Part shown: in pieces, positions 53,730-62,906 of the stretch
How positions within the stretch are numbered: position 1 is the stretch's first letter
Layout of the letters: every line of letters starts with the position of its first letter
NCBI RefSeq assembly: GCF_003385215.1
Contig: NZ_PQHW01000027.1
Coordinates: forward strand, 1-64,000
Source: Amycolatopsis thermalba
GTDB lineage: Bacteria > Actinomycetota > Actinomycetes > Mycobacteriales > Pseudonocardiaceae
Reading direction: 5' to 3'
Length of the DNA stretch: 64,000 nt
Notes under the pieces: model-generated
What the model was told of the DNA's origin: nothing
The model's database searches: none
Seen by the model: only the letters and a program-made list of their open reading frames with translations
Program-made: the position numbers and the translations under genes

Positions 53730-54127
53730 GCTGCTCAGCCCTCGAACAACCCGTCCACACGACCGGACTCGGGCCCGGCGAAGCCGCTCGGCGATGCGCC
53801 CCGGAAGGCCGACGCGCATCCCGAGATCGGCGAAGACACGCTTCGACCTCGATCGGCCCGTCGCGCCGGGGGAAATGGGCGACGCACCCGAGCGCGATCC
53901 ACGGCGCCTCGCCCTCGATCTCGGAAAGCAACCTCACACCGAGCTGAGGGCGGCAGAACACGGCGGTCGCCTGGCCCAGGGCGCGTGTGCCAGGTCGTCG
54001 GCCGAAAAGCACAGCTCGCCGGAGTACGGAACGTTACCGGTGGGAAAACCGGCCGCCCGGAAGGAACCGAGAAGTCCGGTGGACGAGTCCGCACCAGCGA
54101 AATCCCCCCGTCTCGCCGCGCCTTCGA
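53730..54127. other. 400-bp gap without a clear gene, possible degraded gene
   Basis: No complete gene was found. On the minus strand near 53860-54000, frames read protein-like stretches such as LLSEIEGEAPWIALGCVAHF and another frame reads YSGELCFSADDLAHAPWARR. The switch between frames suggests a frameshifted remnant of an unknown gene. Otherwise the region would hold only the end of the rlmN transcript. Confidence 0.35.
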
Positions 54128-55234
54128 TCAGCCTTCGGCCGCCAGCTGCCCGCACGCGGCGGCGATCTCCTGGCCCCGCGTGTCCCGCACGGTGCACGCC
54201 ACGCCGCCCTCGTTGACGCGCCGCACGAACTCCCTCTCGACCGGTTTCGGGGAGGCGTCCCATTTCGAGCCGGGCGTCGGGTTCAGCGGGATCACGTTCA
54301 CGTGCACCAGCTGGCCCAGGTGCTTGCGCAGCCGCTTCGCCAGCAGGTCCGCCCGCCACGGCTGGTCGTTCACGTCCCGGATCAGCGCGTACTCGATCGA
54401 CACGCGGCGGCCCGTCGAGTCGGCGTAGTACCGCGCCGCCTCCAGCACCTCGTCCACCGACCAGCGGTTGTTGACCGGCACGAGCGTGTCGCGCAGCTCG
54501 TCGTCCGGGGTGTGCAGCGACACCGCCAGCCGGACCTGCATCTTCTCGTCCGCCAGTCGCCGGATCGCCGGGGCCAGCCCGACCGTGGACACCGTGACCG
54601 ACCGCTGCGAGATGCCCAGCCCGTTCGGCGCCGGGTCGGTGATGCGGCGCACCGCGGCCACCACCCGCTTGTAGTTCGCCAGCGGCTCGCCCATGCCCAT
54701 GAACACGATGTTCGACAGCCGCCCCGGGCCGCCGGGCATCAACCCGTCCCGCATGACCGCGGCAGCCGACCGCACCTGGTCGACGATCTCCGCGGTCGAC
54801 AGGTTCCGGGTCAGCCCGGCCTGGCCGGTGGCGCAGAACGGGCACGCCATGCCGCAGCCGGCCTGGCTGGAGATGCACAGCGTCGCCCGGTCCGGGTAGC
54901 GCATCAGGACGCTCTCCAGCAGCGTGCCGTCGTGCGCCCGCCACAGCGTCTTGCGCGTCGTGCCGTCGTCGCAGGCCAGCGCCCGCACCTCGGTCAGCAG
55001 CGGCGGCATCAGCTCGGACACCAGCCGCTCCCGGGACGCGGCCGGGATGTCGGTCATCGCCTCCGGGTCGGCGGTGAGGCGGGCGAAGTAGTGGTTCGAC
55101 AGCTGCTTGGCGCGGAAGGGCTTCTCGCCGAGGTCGCTGACGGCCGCCGCGCGTTCGGCGGCGGTCAGATCGGCGAGGTGGCGAGGCGGCATCCCACGCC
55201 GGGGAGCCTCGAAGAGCAGCGGCAATGTCGACAC
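54128..55234 (-). CDS. rlmN: 23S rRNA/tRNA adenine-C2 methyltransferase RlmN
   Basis: 368 residues from the GTG at 55232-55234. A CAATAT -10-like hexamer lies about 10 bases upstream and no ribosome site is seen, so the message may be leaderless; the frame is open 54 bp further. Radical-SAM cluster CGMACPFC (about 125), [15 protein letters not shown] before it, [14 protein letters not shown], and the catalytic Cys near the end ([12 protein letters not shown]) are all present. RlmN methylates A2503 of 23S rRNA and A37 of some tRNAs. Confidence 0.94.
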   Translation of the reverse strand: MSTLPLLFEAPRRGMPPRHLADLTAAERAAAVSDLGEKPFRAKQLSNHYFARLTADPEAMTDIPAASRERLVSELMPPLLTEVRALACDDGTTRKTLWRAHDGTLLESVLMRYPDRATLCISSQAGCGMACPFCATGQAGLTRNLSTAEIVDQVRSAAAVMRDGLMPGGPGRLSNIVFMGMGEPLANYKRVVAAVRRITDPAPNGLGISQRSVTVSTVGLAPAIRRLADEKMQVRLAVSLHTPDDELRDTLVPVNNRWSVDEVLEAARYYADSTGRRVSIEYALIRDVNDQPWRADLLAKRLRKHLGQLVHVNVIPLNPTPGSKWDASPKPVEREFVRRVNEGGVACTVRDTRGQEIAAACGQLAAEG

Positions 55235-55437
55235 AACCGCATATTGTCCCACGCCACCGCCCGGGGAACCCGCGCCGGGGTGCCGCACTGGCCACCGGCG
55301 CCGCGACGCTGCTCACCCTGCCCCGACCGGCACCGCGGACTTCGGATCAACGGCAGCACGCAGACGGGCCGGGCCACTGGCGCCACACCGTCTCCACAGG
55401 TCATCCAGGTCGACGACCCGGCGGACCGACAGCCGGG

Positions 55438-55465
55438 TTGCCTTACGACTGTTTCCGATATATCG
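55438..55465 (+). promoter_or_regulatory. padR promoter with embedded operator palindrome
   Basis: TTGCCT (55438-55443) and TATATC (55459-55464) are plausible -35 and -10 boxes. The -10 box is buried in the perfect 10-bp palindrome CGATATATCG (55456-55465), a PadR-like ATAT-rich operator, 35 bp upstream of the padR ATG. This placement suggests autorepression. Confidence 0.6.
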
Positions 55466-55500
55466 TGAGAATGTCGGAACAGTACGGAAGGAGAACCGAC

Positions 55501-56118
55501 ATGAGACACGGACATTTCCCCCCGCCGCACGGGCGGCCCGCTTTCGGCCCGTTCGCCCGCGGTGGTTTCGGAGAGTTCCCCCCGGGCTGGGGCCCGGGCG
55601 GTCCGCGCGGCGAGTTCCGGGGACGCGGTCCCCGCGGCCCGCACGGCGGGCGGCGGGGACGACGAGGCGACGTGCGCGCCGCCATCCTCGCCCTGCTGGC
55701 CGAACAGCCCCGGCACGGTTACGAGATCATCAGCGAGATCGCCGAGCGCAGCGGCGGCTTCTGGCGGCCGAGCCCCGGCTCGGTCTACCCGACCCTGCAG
55801 CTGATGGCCGACGAAGGCCTGGTCGTGGCTCGCGAGGACGGCGGCAAGCGCCTGTTCGAGCTGACCGACGCCGGCCGTGAGGCGGCCGCGAACCAGGACG
55901 GGAAGCCGCCGTGGGAGCAGATCGCCTCCGACGTCGACCCGAACGAGGTCGACCTGCGCAAGGCGGGCGCCATGCTGGCCGCCGCCGCGGTCCAGGTGTC
56001 CCAGGCCGGGACGCCGGGTCAGAAGCGGCGCGCCGCGGAGATCCTCAACGAAGCCCGTCGGTCGATCTACGCCGTGCTCGGCGAGATCGACACCGACGAC
56101 GAGGACGACGAGGAGTGA
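55501..56118 (+). CDS. PadR-family transcriptional regulator
   Basis: 205 residues from the ATG at 55501 with GGAGA 8 bases away. Residues 1-58 are Gly/Pro/Arg/Phe-rich and disordered (for example PPGWGPGGPRGEFRGRG), as in many actinobacterial PadR proteins. The winged helix is VRAAILALLAEQPRHGYEIISEIAERSGGFWRPSPGSVYPTLQLMADEGLV, then REDGGKRLFELTDAGREAA. The C-terminal dimerisation helices end in an acidic tail DTDDEDDEE. Its last 52 bp overlap the convergent methyltransferase gene. Confidence 0.9.
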   Translation: MRHGHFPPPHGRPAFGPFARGGFGEFPPGWGPGGPRGEFRGRGPRGPHGGRRGRRGDVRAAILALLAEQPRHGYEIISEIAERSGGFWRPSPGSVYPTLQLMADEGLVVAREDGGKRLFELTDAGREAAANQDGKPPWEQIASDVDPNEVDLRKAGAMLAAAAVQVSQAGTPGQKRRAAEILNEARRSIYAVLGEIDTDDEDDEE

Positions 56119-56897
56119 CCAGGCAGCACGAGGCCGGCGGGCTTGTCGCGGACGAGAACGCGATAGCCCACCGGCACCGTGAAGCCCGCGCCGTGCCGGC
56201 CGCGCGATCCGTTGTCCCGTAGGACCTCTTCGATCGCGCGGTCGGCCACCTCCGGGCTGAACTCGATGCGCAGCACCGCCGCGAGGCTCTCGGAGTCGGC
56301 GAACCGCCACTTCGCCGTCAGTCGACGGCAGCGAAAACCCTGGCCGGCGAAGAACGCGTCGACCGCGGCCGGGTCGTAGTCGGGCAGATCGGCCCGCATC
56401 CACCGGCCATACGGCTCACTGGACACGTCCAGATCGACGATCACCAGCGCTCCCCCCGGCCGCAGCACGCGGTCCGCCTCGCGCAGACCGGGTTCGCAGC
56501 CCGGGCCGAAGAAGTACGCGGTGCGCGCGTGCACGACGTCGGCACTCGCGTCCGGCACCGGGATCAGCTGCGCGGAACCACGCAGCACCCGCACCGAAGA
56601 CAGTCCGGCGACCCGGCGTTCCGCCCGGCGCACCAGCGGTTCGTGCGGCTCGACGCCGATCACCGACCGCGCCGTCCCGGCGAAGCGGGGCAGGTGAAAA
56701 CCGTCCCCGCAGCCGACGTCCAGGACGTCCTTGCCCTGCCAGGGACATTCCTCGGCGAGGACCCGCCAGATGTCGCCGTCGACGTCCTGCGCGCGGTTCT
56801 CCAGCTCGTAGGTGTCCGGGTAGTACCAGATGTTGGGGCTGGGCAGGACGTCCGCCCGGGACGTGGTCCGCTGCCCACGCCGGGCGATCTTCCACAC
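56067..56897 (-). CDS. Class I SAM-dependent methyltransferase
   Basis: 276 residues from a GTG at 56895-56897. SAM motif I VLDVGCGDGFHLPRF near residue 58, motif II GVEPHE, and LREADRVLRPGGALVIVDLDV near 150 define a Methyltransf_11-type enzyme. The end, PGHSSSSSSSVSIS, is the antisense of the PadR acidic tail, since the last 52 bp overlap padR convergently. A shorter ancestral C-terminus is likely. Substrate unknown. Part of a padR-methyltransferase-VOC cassette inserted between rlmN and cdsA. Confidence 0.83.
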   Translation of the reverse strand: MWKIARRGQRTTSRADVLPSPNIWYYPDTYELENRAQDVDGDIWRVLAEECPWQGKDVLDVGCGDGFHLPRFAGTARSVIGVEPHEPLVRRAERRVAGLSSVRVLRGSAQLIPVPDASADVVHARTAYFFGPGCEPGLREADRVLRPGGALVIVDLDVSSEPYGRWMRADLPDYDPAAVDAFFAGQGFRCRRLTAKWRFADSESLAAVLRIEFSPEVADRAIEEVLRDNGSRGRHGAGFTVPVGYRVLVRDKPAGLVLPGHSSSSSSSVSISPSTA

Positions 56898-56981
56898 ACC
56901 GCAAGGATAAATGAAAAGTTGCCCGGAAAGCGCTTCGCGTTCGGCCTAGACTTGCTGCCCTCCCCACCGATCGGAGGCGGT

Positions 56982-57824
56982 ATGTCCGTCGGATCTTCGG
57001 CCCCGTCCGTTCTGCCGTCCGGGGTTCCGTGCTGGGTCGAGCTCGCCACCGTCGACGAGGCGGCGTCCCACCGGTTCTACGAGGGCCTCTTCGGCTGGAC
57101 CTACGTGCTCAGCCGCGATCCCGCCACGCGCACCGGCCGGTACCTGATCGGCACGCTGGAGGGCGTGCCCGTCGGTGGTCTCTACCAGGCGGCGCCCGGG
57201 CAGGCGAGCGCGTGGATGATCAACATCTCGGTGCAGAACGCGCAGGCGGCGGCGAACTGGGTGCAGCGGCTCGGCGGTGCGGTCACGCTCGAACCGACCG
57301 TGCTGCCCCACCGCGGCTGCATCATGCACGGCGTCGAGCCCTCCGGCGCGCCGTTCGTGCTGTGGCAGCCGCCGCCGGACTGGGCGTTCGCGACCGGCTA
57401 TCCGAACACCTTCTCCGGGGCGGATCTCAACACCCGCGACGGCGCGGCCGCGGACGGCTTCTTCACCAGGCTGTTCTCGTACACGAGCCTGCAGGTGGGC
57501 GACAACCGCGGCATCGACTACGTGGAATGGCGGCTGGACCAGCAACCGGTGCTGTACCGGTACGTGATGGGGCCCGAGTACCCGCCGCAGGCGCCGCCGC
57601 ACTGGATGGTGTACTTCGGCGTCGACCCGGCCCGCGGCGCGGACGCGACGGCAGGCCACGCGCTCATGCTCGGCGGCACCGTGCTGGTGGAGCCCTACGA
57701 CACGCCGTGGGGCCGGATCGCGATCCTCGCCGATCCGGCCGGGGCGGTGTTCTCGATCATCGACCACTCGCGCGTGAGCGAGGGCTGGGGCCGCGCCGAG
57801 GTGGACGACCCCTACGACGACTGA
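56982..57824 (+). CDS. VOC-family protein with two glyoxalase modules
   Basis: 280 residues; GGAGG lies about 5 bases before the ATG. Module 1: PCWVELATVDEAASHRFYEGLFGWTYVLS, then APGQASAWMINISVQNAQAAANWVQRLGG and FVLWQPP. Module 2: ADGFFTRLFSYTSLQVGD, HWMVYFGVDPARGADATAGHALMLGGTVLVEPYDTPWGRIAILADPAGAVFSIID. This two-module form is frequent in actinobacteria (antibiotic-resistance-like or unknown). Divergent from the methyltransferase gene. Confidence 0.87.
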   Translation: MSVGSSAPSVLPSGVPCWVELATVDEAASHRFYEGLFGWTYVLSRDPATRTGRYLIGTLEGVPVGGLYQAAPGQASAWMINISVQNAQAAANWVQRLGGAVTLEPTVLPHRGCIMHGVEPSGAPFVLWQPPPDWAFATGYPNTFSGADLNTRDGAAADGFFTRLFSYTSLQVGDNRGIDYVEWRLDQQPVLYRYVMGPEYPPQAPPHWMVYFGVDPARGADATAGHALMLGGTVLVEPYDTPWGRIAILADPAGAVFSIIDHSRVSEGWGRAEVDDPYDD

Positions 57825-58077
57825 GCCGGTTCTTACCGTCGCGCTCTCCGGGCGTGCGACAGCTTGCCCGTCACGTCTGCACCCGGCCCGCCTCGGGCCA
57901 CCCACACCGACCAGGACCGAACGACTGGTGCTCCGCGAGTCCGCTGCGGGACCGCGCTCGATCCTGGCGGCGCGGAGAGTCCGGGGTGTCTGCGTCCGGA
58001 TGCCGGCTGGGCCGAACGCGTCTACCTGTTCCTGCCGAAGCCTCGGCGATGCGGTCGCGCAGCCGAGGCGCTTCCGG

Positions 58078-58959
58078 TCAGTTCAGGAACGCCGACAGCA
58101 GCAGGAACGACACCACGGCCGACGGCAGCAGCGAGTCGAGCCGGTCCATCAGGCCGCCGTGCCCGGGCAGCAGCGTTCCCATGTCCTTGATGCCGAGGTC
58201 CCGCTTCATCAGCGACTCGACCAGGTCGCCCAGCGTCGCGGTCAGCACGATCGCGACCCCGAACACCACACCCTGCCAGATCTGCCCGTCGAGCAGCAGC
58301 GTCAGCGTCAGCGCGCCCGCCACGACGCCCGCGACCAGCGAGCCGCTGAAGCCTTCCCACGTCTTCTTCGGGCTGATCGACGGCGCCATCGGGTGCTTGC
58401 CCTTGAGGACACCGGCGATGTAACCGCCGGTGTCCGACGCGACGACGCCGATCAGGAACGCCAGCACCCGGCCCACCCCGTCGGCGGGCGGGACCAGCAT
58501 CGCCGCGAACGCGCCGAACAGCGGCAGGTACGCGGCGGTGAACACGGACGCGCTGATGTCCCGCAGATAGCCCTCGGCCCCGCCGGGCAGGCGCCACAGC
58601 AGGCAGGCCAGAACGGTGACCGCGAACGCGATCAGCGCGCCCTCGTAACCGAACGGCCAGGCCAGCCAGATCATCGCCTGACCGCCGGCCAGCAGCGGGA
58701 CCAGTGCGAGCCGGATCCCCGCGGCACGGCGGAGCGCCTGCGCGAACTCGTACGTGCCGGCGGCGATCGCCGCCGCGATGATCCCGATGAACAGGTACCG
58801 CACGGTGAGCAGCGACACGAGGATCGCCGCGCCCAGCAGCAGCCCGACACCGATCGCCGCGGGAAGGTTGCGTCCCGCCCGCGACGCTTTCTTGGCCGGT
58901 TCGGCCGGCTCCGCAGAAGCCACGGGGGCCTTCTCGCGTTCTTCGCTCACCGGGGGCAT
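58078..58959 (-). CDS. cdsA: Phosphatidate cytidylyltransferase (CdsA)
   Basis: 293 residues with about eight membrane helices after a charged N-terminus. The CDP-alcohol signature SPKKTWEGFSGSLVAG, plus GDLVESLMKRDLGIKDMGTLLPGHGGLMDRLDSLL near the C-terminus, is complete with its Asp residues. It makes CDP-diacylglycerol from phosphatidate and CTP for phospholipid synthesis. Its start overlaps the frr stop by one base (TGATG), so the two genes are translationally coupled. Confidence 0.94.
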   Translation of the reverse strand: MPPVSEEREKAPVASAEPAEPAKKASRAGRNLPAAIGVGLLLGAAILVSLLTVRYLFIGIIAAAIAAGTYEFAQALRRAAGIRLALVPLLAGGQAMIWLAWPFGYEGALIAFAVTVLACLLWRLPGGAEGYLRDISASVFTAAYLPLFGAFAAMLVPPADGVGRVLAFLIGVVASDTGGYIAGVLKGKHPMAPSISPKKTWEGFSGSLVAGVVAGALTLTLLLDGQIWQGVVFGVAIVLTATLGDLVESLMKRDLGIKDMGTLLPGHGGLMDRLDSLLPSAVVSFLLLSAFLN

Positions 58960-59516
58960 CAGACCTCGAGCAGCTCGGTTTCCTTGTGTTTGACGAGCTC
59001 GTCGACCTTCGCCACGTAGTTGTCGGTCAGGTGCTGCAGTTCCTTCTCCGCGCGCGCGACCTCGTCCTCACCGGCTTCGCCGTCCTTGGCGATGCGGTCG
59101 AGCTCCTCCTTGGCCTTGCGGCGCACCCCGCGGATGTGGACCTTGGCGTCCTCGCCCTTGGACTTGACCATCTTCACCATCTCCTTGCGCCGCTCCTCGG
59201 TGAGCTGCGGGATGGTGATGCGGATGATCTGCCCGTCGTTGGACGGGTTCACGCCCAGGTCGGACTCGCGGATGGCCTTCTCGATCGCACCGAGCTGCCC
59301 CTGGTCGTAGGGCTTGACGATCACCATGCGGGCCTCGGGGATGTTGACGCCGGCCACCTGGTTCAGCGGCATCGTCGACCCGTACGCCTCGACCATGATC
59401 CGGGCGAACATGCCCGGGTTGGCCCGGCCGGTCCGCACCGACGACAGATCCTCCTTGGCGAAGGACACCGCTTTTTCCATCTTCTCCTCGGCGTCGAGGA
59501 GGGTCTCGTCGATCAC
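58959..59516 (-). CDS. frr: Ribosome recycling factor
   Basis: 185 residues from a GTG, the canonical RRF length. [37 protein letters not shown] and [33 protein letters not shown] are the family hallmarks. It splits post-termination ribosomes with EF-G. It sits in the order pyrH-frr-cdsA shared by most actinobacteria and lies 44 bp after pyrH. Confidence 0.97.
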   Translation of the reverse strand: MIDETLLDAEEKMEKAVSFAKEDLSSVRTGRANPGMFARIMVEAYGSTMPLNQVAGVNIPEARMVIVKPYDQGQLGAIEKAIRESDLGVNPSNDGQIIRITIPQLTEERRKEMVKMVKSKGEDAKVHIRGVRRKAKEELDRIAKDGEAGEDEVARAEKELQHLTDNYVAKVDELVKHKETELLEV

Positions 59517-59560
59517 GGCTACTCCCGTTGTCTGTGCTGTTGTTCCCGGTCCCCCGGCGG

Positions 59561-60310
59561 TCAGGCGCTCGGCCCGGCGACGGGGGTGCTCACCAACGTG
59601 CCGATCCTCTCACCACGCACCGCCCTGGCGATGTTCCCCTCGGTGAGAAGGTTGAACACGATGATGGGCATGTTGTTGTCCATGCAGAGGCTGAAGGCGG
59701 TGGCGTCGGCGACCTTGAGCCCGCGTTCGAGCACCTCGCGGTGGCTGATCTCGTCGAACATCTTGGCGCTCGGGTCGCTCTTCGGGTCCGCGGTGAAGAC
59801 CCCGTCCACGGCCTTGGCCATGAGCACCGCCTCGCAGCCGATCTCCAGCGAGCGCTGGGCGGCGGCGGTGTCGGTGGAGAAGTAGGGCATCCCGGTGCCG
59901 GCGCCGAAGATCACCACGCGGCCCTTCTCGAGGTGCCGCTCGGCGCGCCGCGGGATGTAGGGCTCGGCGACCTGGCCCATGGTGATGGCGGTCTGCACGC
60001 GCGTGGGGACGCCTTCCTTCTCCAGGAAGTCCTGCAGCGCCAGGGAGTTCATGACGGTGCCGAGCATGGCCATGTAGTCGGCCCGGTCGCGGTCCATGCC
60101 GCGCTGGGACAGCTCGGCGCCCCGGAAGTAGTTGCCGCCGCCGATCACGACGGCCATCTGGACGCCGGTGCGGACGACGTCCGCGATCTGCGCGGCCACG
60201 GAGTGGACGACGTCGGGGTCGAGACCGAGCGCTCCCCCGCCGAACATCTCGCCACCCAGTTTCAGCAGCACCCGCCGGTAACCGCCGTCGGCTCGTTTCG
60301 CCTCGCCCAT
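59561..60310 (-). CDS. pyrH: UMP kinase
   Basis: 249 residues. [15 protein letters not shown] opens the amino-acid-kinase fold. Further blocks are [76 protein letters not shown] and the C-terminal [12 protein letters not shown]. It phosphorylates UMP to UDP and is allosterically controlled by GTP and UTP in relatives. A hairpin lies between tsf and pyrH, so pyrH may have its own promoter. Confidence 0.96.
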   Translation of the reverse strand: MGEAKRADGGYRRVLLKLGGEMFGGGALGLDPDVVHSVAAQIADVVRTGVQMAVVIGGGNYFRGAELSQRGMDRDRADYMAMLGTVMNSLALQDFLEKEGVPTRVQTAITMGQVAEPYIPRRAERHLEKGRVVIFGAGTGMPYFSTDTAAAQRSLEIGCEAVLMAKAVDGVFTADPKSDPSAKMFDEISHREVLERGLKVADATAFSLCMDNNMPIIVFNLLTEGNIARAVRGERIGTLVSTPVAGPSA

Positions 60311-60360
60311 GTCCGCCTCCGCCCGCTCGGGTGCTCTCGTGGAGCCTGCCTTCGCGAGTG

Positions 60361-60392
60361 TGCCCCGTCCCCGTGATCACGGAGACGGGGCA
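60361..60392 (-). terminator. Hairpin between tsf and pyrH
   Basis: TGCCCCGTC (60361-60369) pairs with GACGGGGCA (60384-60392), and the inner CCGTGATCACGG continues the stem, with one C/A mismatch. No T-run follows. It lies 23 bp beyond the tsf stop and could attenuate read-through into pyrH. Confidence 0.65.
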
Positions 60393-60414
60393 CCCTCACG
60401 TCACTGCCGTCGTG

Positions 60415-61242
60415 TTACGGCTGGCCGACCTCGAACCGGGCGAACCGGGTGACGGTCACGCCGGCCGCGTCGAGCAGCGCCTTGACGGTCTTCTTGTTGT
60501 CGAGCACCGACGGCTGCTCCAGCAGCACGGTGTCCTTGTAGAACGCGTTGACCTTGCCCTCGATGATCTTGGGCAGGGCCTGCTCGGGCTTGCCTTCGGC
60601 CCGGGCGGTCTCCTCGGCGATGCGGCGCTCGTTGTCGACCAGGTCGGCGGGCACCTCTTCGCGGGTCAGGTACTTCGGCTTGAGGGCCGCGATCTGCAGC
60701 GCCGCGTTGCGGGCCGCCTCGGCGGCGCCGTCGCCCTCGCCGCTGTACTCGACCAGCACGCCGACCGCCGGGGGCAGGTCGGTGCCGCGGCGGTGCAGGT
60801 ACGTCGCGACCTGGCCGTCGAAGGCCACGACGCGGCGCAGGACCAGCTTCTCGCCGATCTTGGCGGCCAGCTCCTGGACGGCGTCGCCGACGGACTTGCC
60901 GCCCTCGAGCTCGGCCGCGGCCAGCTTCTCGACGTCGTCGGTCTGCAGGGTCTGGGCGACCTTGACGATCTTGTTGGCGAGCTCCTGGAACTGCTCGTTC
61001 TTGGCGACGAAGTCGGTCTCGGAGTTGATCTCGACCAGCACGCCGCCGTCCCCGGCGACGAGGCCCTCGGCGGTGGCGCGCTCGGCGCGCTTGCCGACGT
61101 CCTTGGCGCCCTTGATACGCAGGAACTCAACGGCCTTGTCGAAGTCGCCGCCGCTCTCCTCGAGCGCCTTCTTGCAGTCCATCATGCCGGAGCCGGTGAG
61201 CTCGCGGAGACGCTTGACGTCCGCCGCGGTGTAGTTCGCCAT
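60415..61242 (-). CDS. tsf: Elongation factor Ts
   Basis: 275 residues. [42 protein letters not shown] and the EF-Tu-contact [10 protein letters not shown] segment (near 77) are diagnostic. It recycles EF-Tu-GDP to EF-Tu-GTP. It follows rpsB in the standard rpsB-tsf pair with a 69-bp gap. Confidence 0.97.
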   Translation of the reverse strand: MANYTAADVKRLRELTGSGMMDCKKALEESGGDFDKAVEFLRIKGAKDVGKRAERATAEGLVAGDGGVLVEINSETDFVAKNEQFQELANKIVKVAQTLQTDDVEKLAAAELEGGKSVGDAVQELAAKIGEKLVLRRVVAFDGQVATYLHRRGTDLPPAVGVLVEYSGEGDGAAEAARNAALQIAALKPKYLTREEVPADLVDNERRIAEETARAEGKPEQALPKIIEGKVNAFYKDTVLLEQPSVLDNKKTVKALLDAAGVTVTRFARFEVGQP

Positions 61243-61311
61243 CGTGCGGTGTCCGTTCCTCTCGGAAAGTTGTGGGGGCCGCGCCTGCGCGGCGTGGCCT
61301 GCCGGAAAGAT

Positions 61312-62136
61312 TCAGGAGGCGGTGGTCTGCTCGGCCGGGGCCTCGTTGCCCTTGAGCAGGTCCTGCTCCCACTCGGCCAGCGGCTCGTCGGACACGCCCG
61401 GCTCGGGCTTGTCCTGGCCCTCGGCGGCCGGCGCGGAGCCGTTGCGGCTGGAGCGGGCCATCAGGCCGGCGGCGGCGGCCTCGGCGACCACCTTGGTGAG
61501 CAGCGCGGCCGAGCGGATCGCGTCGTCGTTGCCCGGGATCGGGTAGTCGACCTCGTCCGGGTCGCAGTTGGTGTCCAGGACCGCGACGACCGGGATGTTC
61601 AGCTTGCGCGCCTCGCCGACGGCGATGTGCTCCTTCTTGGTGTCCACGATCCAGACGGCGCTGGGCACCTTCTGCATGTCGCGGATACCGCCGAGGGTGC
61701 GCTCCAGCTTCTCCTTCTCGCGGGTCAGCGTCAGGATCTCGCGCTTGGTGAGACCCTGGAAACCGCCGGTCTGCTCCTGCGACTCCAGCTCCTTGAGGCG
61801 CAGCAGCCGCTTGTGGACCGTCTGGAAGTTGGTCAGCATGCCGCCGAGCCAGCGCTGGTTGACGAAGGGCATGCCCACGCGCTGCGCCTCGCGGGCGATC
61901 GCCTCCTGGGCCTGCTTCTTCGTGCCGACGAACATGATGGTGCCGCCGTGCGCGACGGTCTCCTTGATGAACTCGTACGCACGGTCGATGTAGCTCAGCG
62001 TCTGCTGCAGGTCGATGATGTAGATGCCGTTGCGCTCGGTGAGGATGTAGCGCTTCATCTTCGGGTTCCAGCGGCGGGTCTGGTGCCCGAAGTGCACGCC
62101 GGAATCGAGCAGCTGCTTCATGGTGACGACGGCCAT
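61312..62136 (-). CDS. rpsB: 30S ribosomal protein uS2
   Basis: 274 residues from the ATG at 62134-62136. [31 protein letters not shown] and [20 protein letters not shown] are the uS2 signatures; [49 protein letters not shown] follows. The C-terminal 50 residues are a variable Ala/Glu/Ser-rich tail. The frame is open far upstream, but that part is repeat-derived sequence. First gene of the rpsB-tsf transcript. Confidence 0.97.
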   Translation of the reverse strand: MAVVTMKQLLDSGVHFGHQTRRWNPKMKRYILTERNGIYIIDLQQTLSYIDRAYEFIKETVAHGGTIMFVGTKKQAQEAIAREAQRVGMPFVNQRWLGGMLTNFQTVHKRLLRLKELESQEQTGGFQGLTKREILTLTREKEKLERTLGGIRDMQKVPSAVWIVDTKKEHIAVGEARKLNIPVVAVLDTNCDPDEVDYPIPGNDDAIRSAALLTKVVAEAAAAGLMARSSRNGSAPAAEGQDKPEPGVSDEPLAEWEQDLLKGNEAPAEQTTAS

Positions 62137-62400
62137 GGCCGGATCCGCACCTCTTCTGTGTAGCGCGCGCCCCGCGGGACGCGCTGGCCGGTTTTGTCGC
62201 CGTCGGCCGGGTGGCCGGCGACCCTGGTGCAGTGCCGGTGCCCGGACCCCGGGGGTTGCTCCTCGGGGACCGCCGGGCGCCGTGGGTTCCTCTGAGCGGG
62301 GAACCTGCACGTACACGCGAAGTCGACCTGTCGTGACAGGCCGCGCGAACAGTGTACGCCCTGGCGACGCGGGGTTCACCACGGGCGGCCTCGTGATCGC
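62137..62400 (-). other. rpsB upstream leader and promoter region
   Basis: 264 bp with no gene. A purine-rich AGAAGAGGTG site precedes rpsB. Several strong hairpins, for example GGCCGGGTGGCCGGC near 62205 and CCCCGGGGGTTGCTCCTCGGGG near 62250, could form an autoregulatory leader for uS2. No established leader motif was recognised with confidence. Confidence 0.4.
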
Positions 62401-62700
62401 GGCAGGCGCCGCGGGAGCCCGGGGGCGCCAGTGGTGAGCCGGATGCACCACCGCCGACCCGGGCGCACTGGGGGCGAGCCTAGGTGCGACACGGGTGAGC
62501 CCGGGGTGCTGCGGGTGAGCCAGGGCGCGCAGTACGGGCCCCGAGCCCGCGGTGCTGCTCCTGGATGCGCGACGCGGGCCCCGGATGCGCGGGGCCGGCC
62601 TCGGGTGCGCCGTGCCGGCCCCGAGTGCGTCACCGCCGGCCGGCGTGCGCCATCGCCCGCCCGGGCGTCTGGGGGTGAGCCCGAGTTCTGCGGCATCTCG
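62401..62700. repeat. Degenerate 20-bp minisatellite, about 15 units
   Basis: Units of exactly 20 bp are in register from 62401 to about 62700 (starts at 62401, 62421, 62441 and so on). Examples are GGATGCACCACCGCCGACCC at 62441, CCGGATGCGCGGGGCCGGCC at 62581 and TCGGGTGCGCCGTGCCGGCC at 62601. The shared pattern is roughly YYGGRTGCGC followed by a 3-4-base variable part and GGCC, GAGC or GAGCC. The 20-bp period is not a multiple of three, so it is non-coding. Degeneracy is high, but the register is maintained. Confidence 0.75.
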
Positions 62701-62825
62701 GGCGCTGGCCCTGTTCCCCTTCGGGGTTCGCACTTCCGGCTCGTTCTGGTGGCCCGTACCCCACGCGAACCGTGCTCGGCCCCCTGCGGCCCGCTCGCGC
62801 GTGGTGCGAGTGTGTTCGCAGGTTC

Positions 62826-62863
62826 GAGTTGTCCACAAGCGGCCGAGTTATCCACAGATTTGG
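62826..62863 (+). promoter_or_regulatory. DnaA-box pair element upstream of the M23 peptidase gene
   Basis: GAG-TTGTCCACA (62829-62837), 10 bases, TTATCCACA (62848-62856), then GATTTGG. Same orientation, spacing (19 bp start to start) and flanks as the element upstream of the ssb-like gene. It lies 44 bp upstream of the ATG of the peptidase. Confidence 0.6.
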
Positions 62864-62906
62864 TCAGCGGCCGTTCCCGAGGCCGGAAGTGCGCCACCCT
62901 GGGTTG

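Noticed and set aside
62137-62838. Upstream extension of rpsB to about 508 codons
   Set aside because: The extension runs through the 20-bp minisatellite and leader; uS2 starts at the [10 protein letters not shown] Met.
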